Positions 4,952 to 5,514 of a stretch of 5,514 bases of DNA are shown here, piece by piece. Both the position numbers and the translations under genes were made by a program. The stretch's first letter is position 1; each line of letters starts with the position of its first letter. This DNA is from an uncultured Collinsella sp. (GTDB lineage Bacteria > Actinomycetota > Coriobacteriia > Coriobacteriales > Coriobacteriaceae). The notes beneath the pieces are model-generated. The model was not told the DNA's origin. It made no database searches and worked only from the letters and a program-made list of their open reading frames with translations. Location of the stretch: NCBI GenBank assembly GCA_902492545.1, contig CABULX010000131.1, forward strand, positions 1 to 5,514, written 5' to 3'.

Positions 4952-5514
4952 CTATTTCGCGAATAGGTTCTTGAGGTTGAACTCGGCCTGTACCGTGCGG
5001 AGCATGAGGTCGGTGTCGTCCAGACCCAGATGCTGCTCGTTGGCGTCGGGCGCGAGGGTGCCGCGACGGCGTGCCCAGTTCTCGAGCGCGGCGGGGGCGG
5101 ACTCGCGGGGGAGCGAGCGGACGTCGGCATCCAGGCTGCGGCAGATCTGGCGCGAGTCGATGACGATGATCTTACCCGCGCGGCGTGCCTCGGCGTAGCC
5201 GTCCAGGTGGATCTTGAACCAGCTGTCCTCAAACGCGGCGTTGTGTGCCATGTACGGGTACTTCTTCATGAGCTTGAGCAGCTGCTTCTGCAGTTCCTTG
5301 TTCTCGCGGAACGGCTTTTTGCCGTCGATGTCGTTCCAGGTGATGTGGTGGATATTCGACAGCGGTACATCCTCGCCGCGGTAGATGTCGGGCAGGCCAC
5401 AGTAGTGCGCCTCGGCGTCGTGCGGGATGGCGTCGCTGGTGAGTTCCATGATCTCCCAGCCGACGTTGATGATATAACCGCGTTCGGGTGCACGGCCGGT
5501 GGTCTCGATGTCGA
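4952..5514 (-). CDS. DnaQ-like DEDDh 3'-5' exonuclease, N-terminus outside the window
   Basis: The frame is open to the right edge, giving 186 residues from the first full codon (5512). An internal methionine at 5449 is not the start, because the first catalytic motif lies before it. That motif is DIETTG at the visible start (Exo I, D1 and E3). Exo II is AHNAAFED (visible 89-96), and Exo III is HLGLDD (visible 161-166), the HxxxxD of the DEDDh class. Such enzymes remove nucleotides from 3' ends using two metal ions, in proofreading, repair or RNA maturation. Only about 10-30 residues are probably missing, since the DIE motif normally lies close to the N-terminus and the protein ends soon after Exo III. 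With no polymerase domain or clear partner visible, the substrate is unknown. Unusual point: after HNAAF comes E and then D, where most relatives have D directly. Confidence 0.88.
   Translation of the reverse strand, partial: DIETTGRAPERGYIINVGWEIMELTSDAIPHDAEAHYCGLPDIYRGEDVPLSNIHHITWNDIDGKKPFRENKELQKQLLKLMKKYPYMAHNAAFEDSWFKIHLDGYAEARRAGKIIVIDSRQICRSLDADVRSLPRESAPAALENWARRRGTLAPDANEQHLGLDDTDLMLRTVQAEFNLKNLFAK

Noticed and set aside
4804..5232. Minus-strand open frame in another phase over the exonuclease end
   Set aside because: Its product is rich in arginine, serine and threonine with no motif, whereas the overlapping frame carries all exonuclease motifs.
1..5514. CRISPR arrays, tRNA/rRNA genes, transposases
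   Set aside because: No regularly spaced repeats, no tRNA-like cloverleaf with a CCA end, and no transposase motifs were seen on either strand.

Overview
The window looks like a high-GC Gram-positive chromosome. The style of the metal-resistance genes, the strong GC bias at third codon positions and the orphan nuclease-fold protein suggest a gut coriobacterium such as Collinsella. That assignment rests on general familiarity, not on a search. All complete genes are on the minus strand. The only plus-strand gene is the tail of a DNA-binding protein at the left edge.

Layout, left to right. Bases 1-176 hold the C-terminal end of a probable Cro/CI-type helix-turn-helix protein with AGG-rich arginine codons. 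A long hairpin (185-241) separates it from a convergent zinc-type metal efflux operon, which reads right to left. That operon is an ArsR/SmtB metal sensor (2992-2627), a 72-residue free-standing HMA metal-binding protein (2563-2345) and a P1B-2-type Zn/Cd/Pb ATPase (2244-292). The ATPase lacks its own N-terminal metal-binding domain and starts with a lysine/arginine run instead.

The control region of the operon is very readable. A perfect TTGACA-N16-TATAAT promoter (3039-3066) has an ATATGA-N8-TCATAT operator inside it. A second, near-identical inverted copy of the operator sits in the leader, and a third, weaker copy lies just before the ATPase start, downstream of a strong hairpin. The simplest model is that the metal-free sensor represses its own promoter, and metal binding releases sensor, chaperone and pump together. 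The hairpin and third operator would then adjust the pump separately.

Bases 3067-3411 have no convincing gene. They hold one 44-nt element (3149-3192) that recurs inverted at 3358-3401, with a hairpin arm changed by compensating substitutions. A looser copy of its core lies at 4745-4769. The last two copies, in the same orientation, bracket a 396-residue protein (4602-3412). It has a Vsr/DUF559-like PD-(D/E)XK nuclease fold, a charged helical segment and an acidic tail. Its role is unknown; it is the best candidate here for something undescribed.

Bases 4603-4951 are non-coding. The right edge is a DnaQ-like DEDDh 3'-5' exonuclease whose N-terminus lies outside the window.
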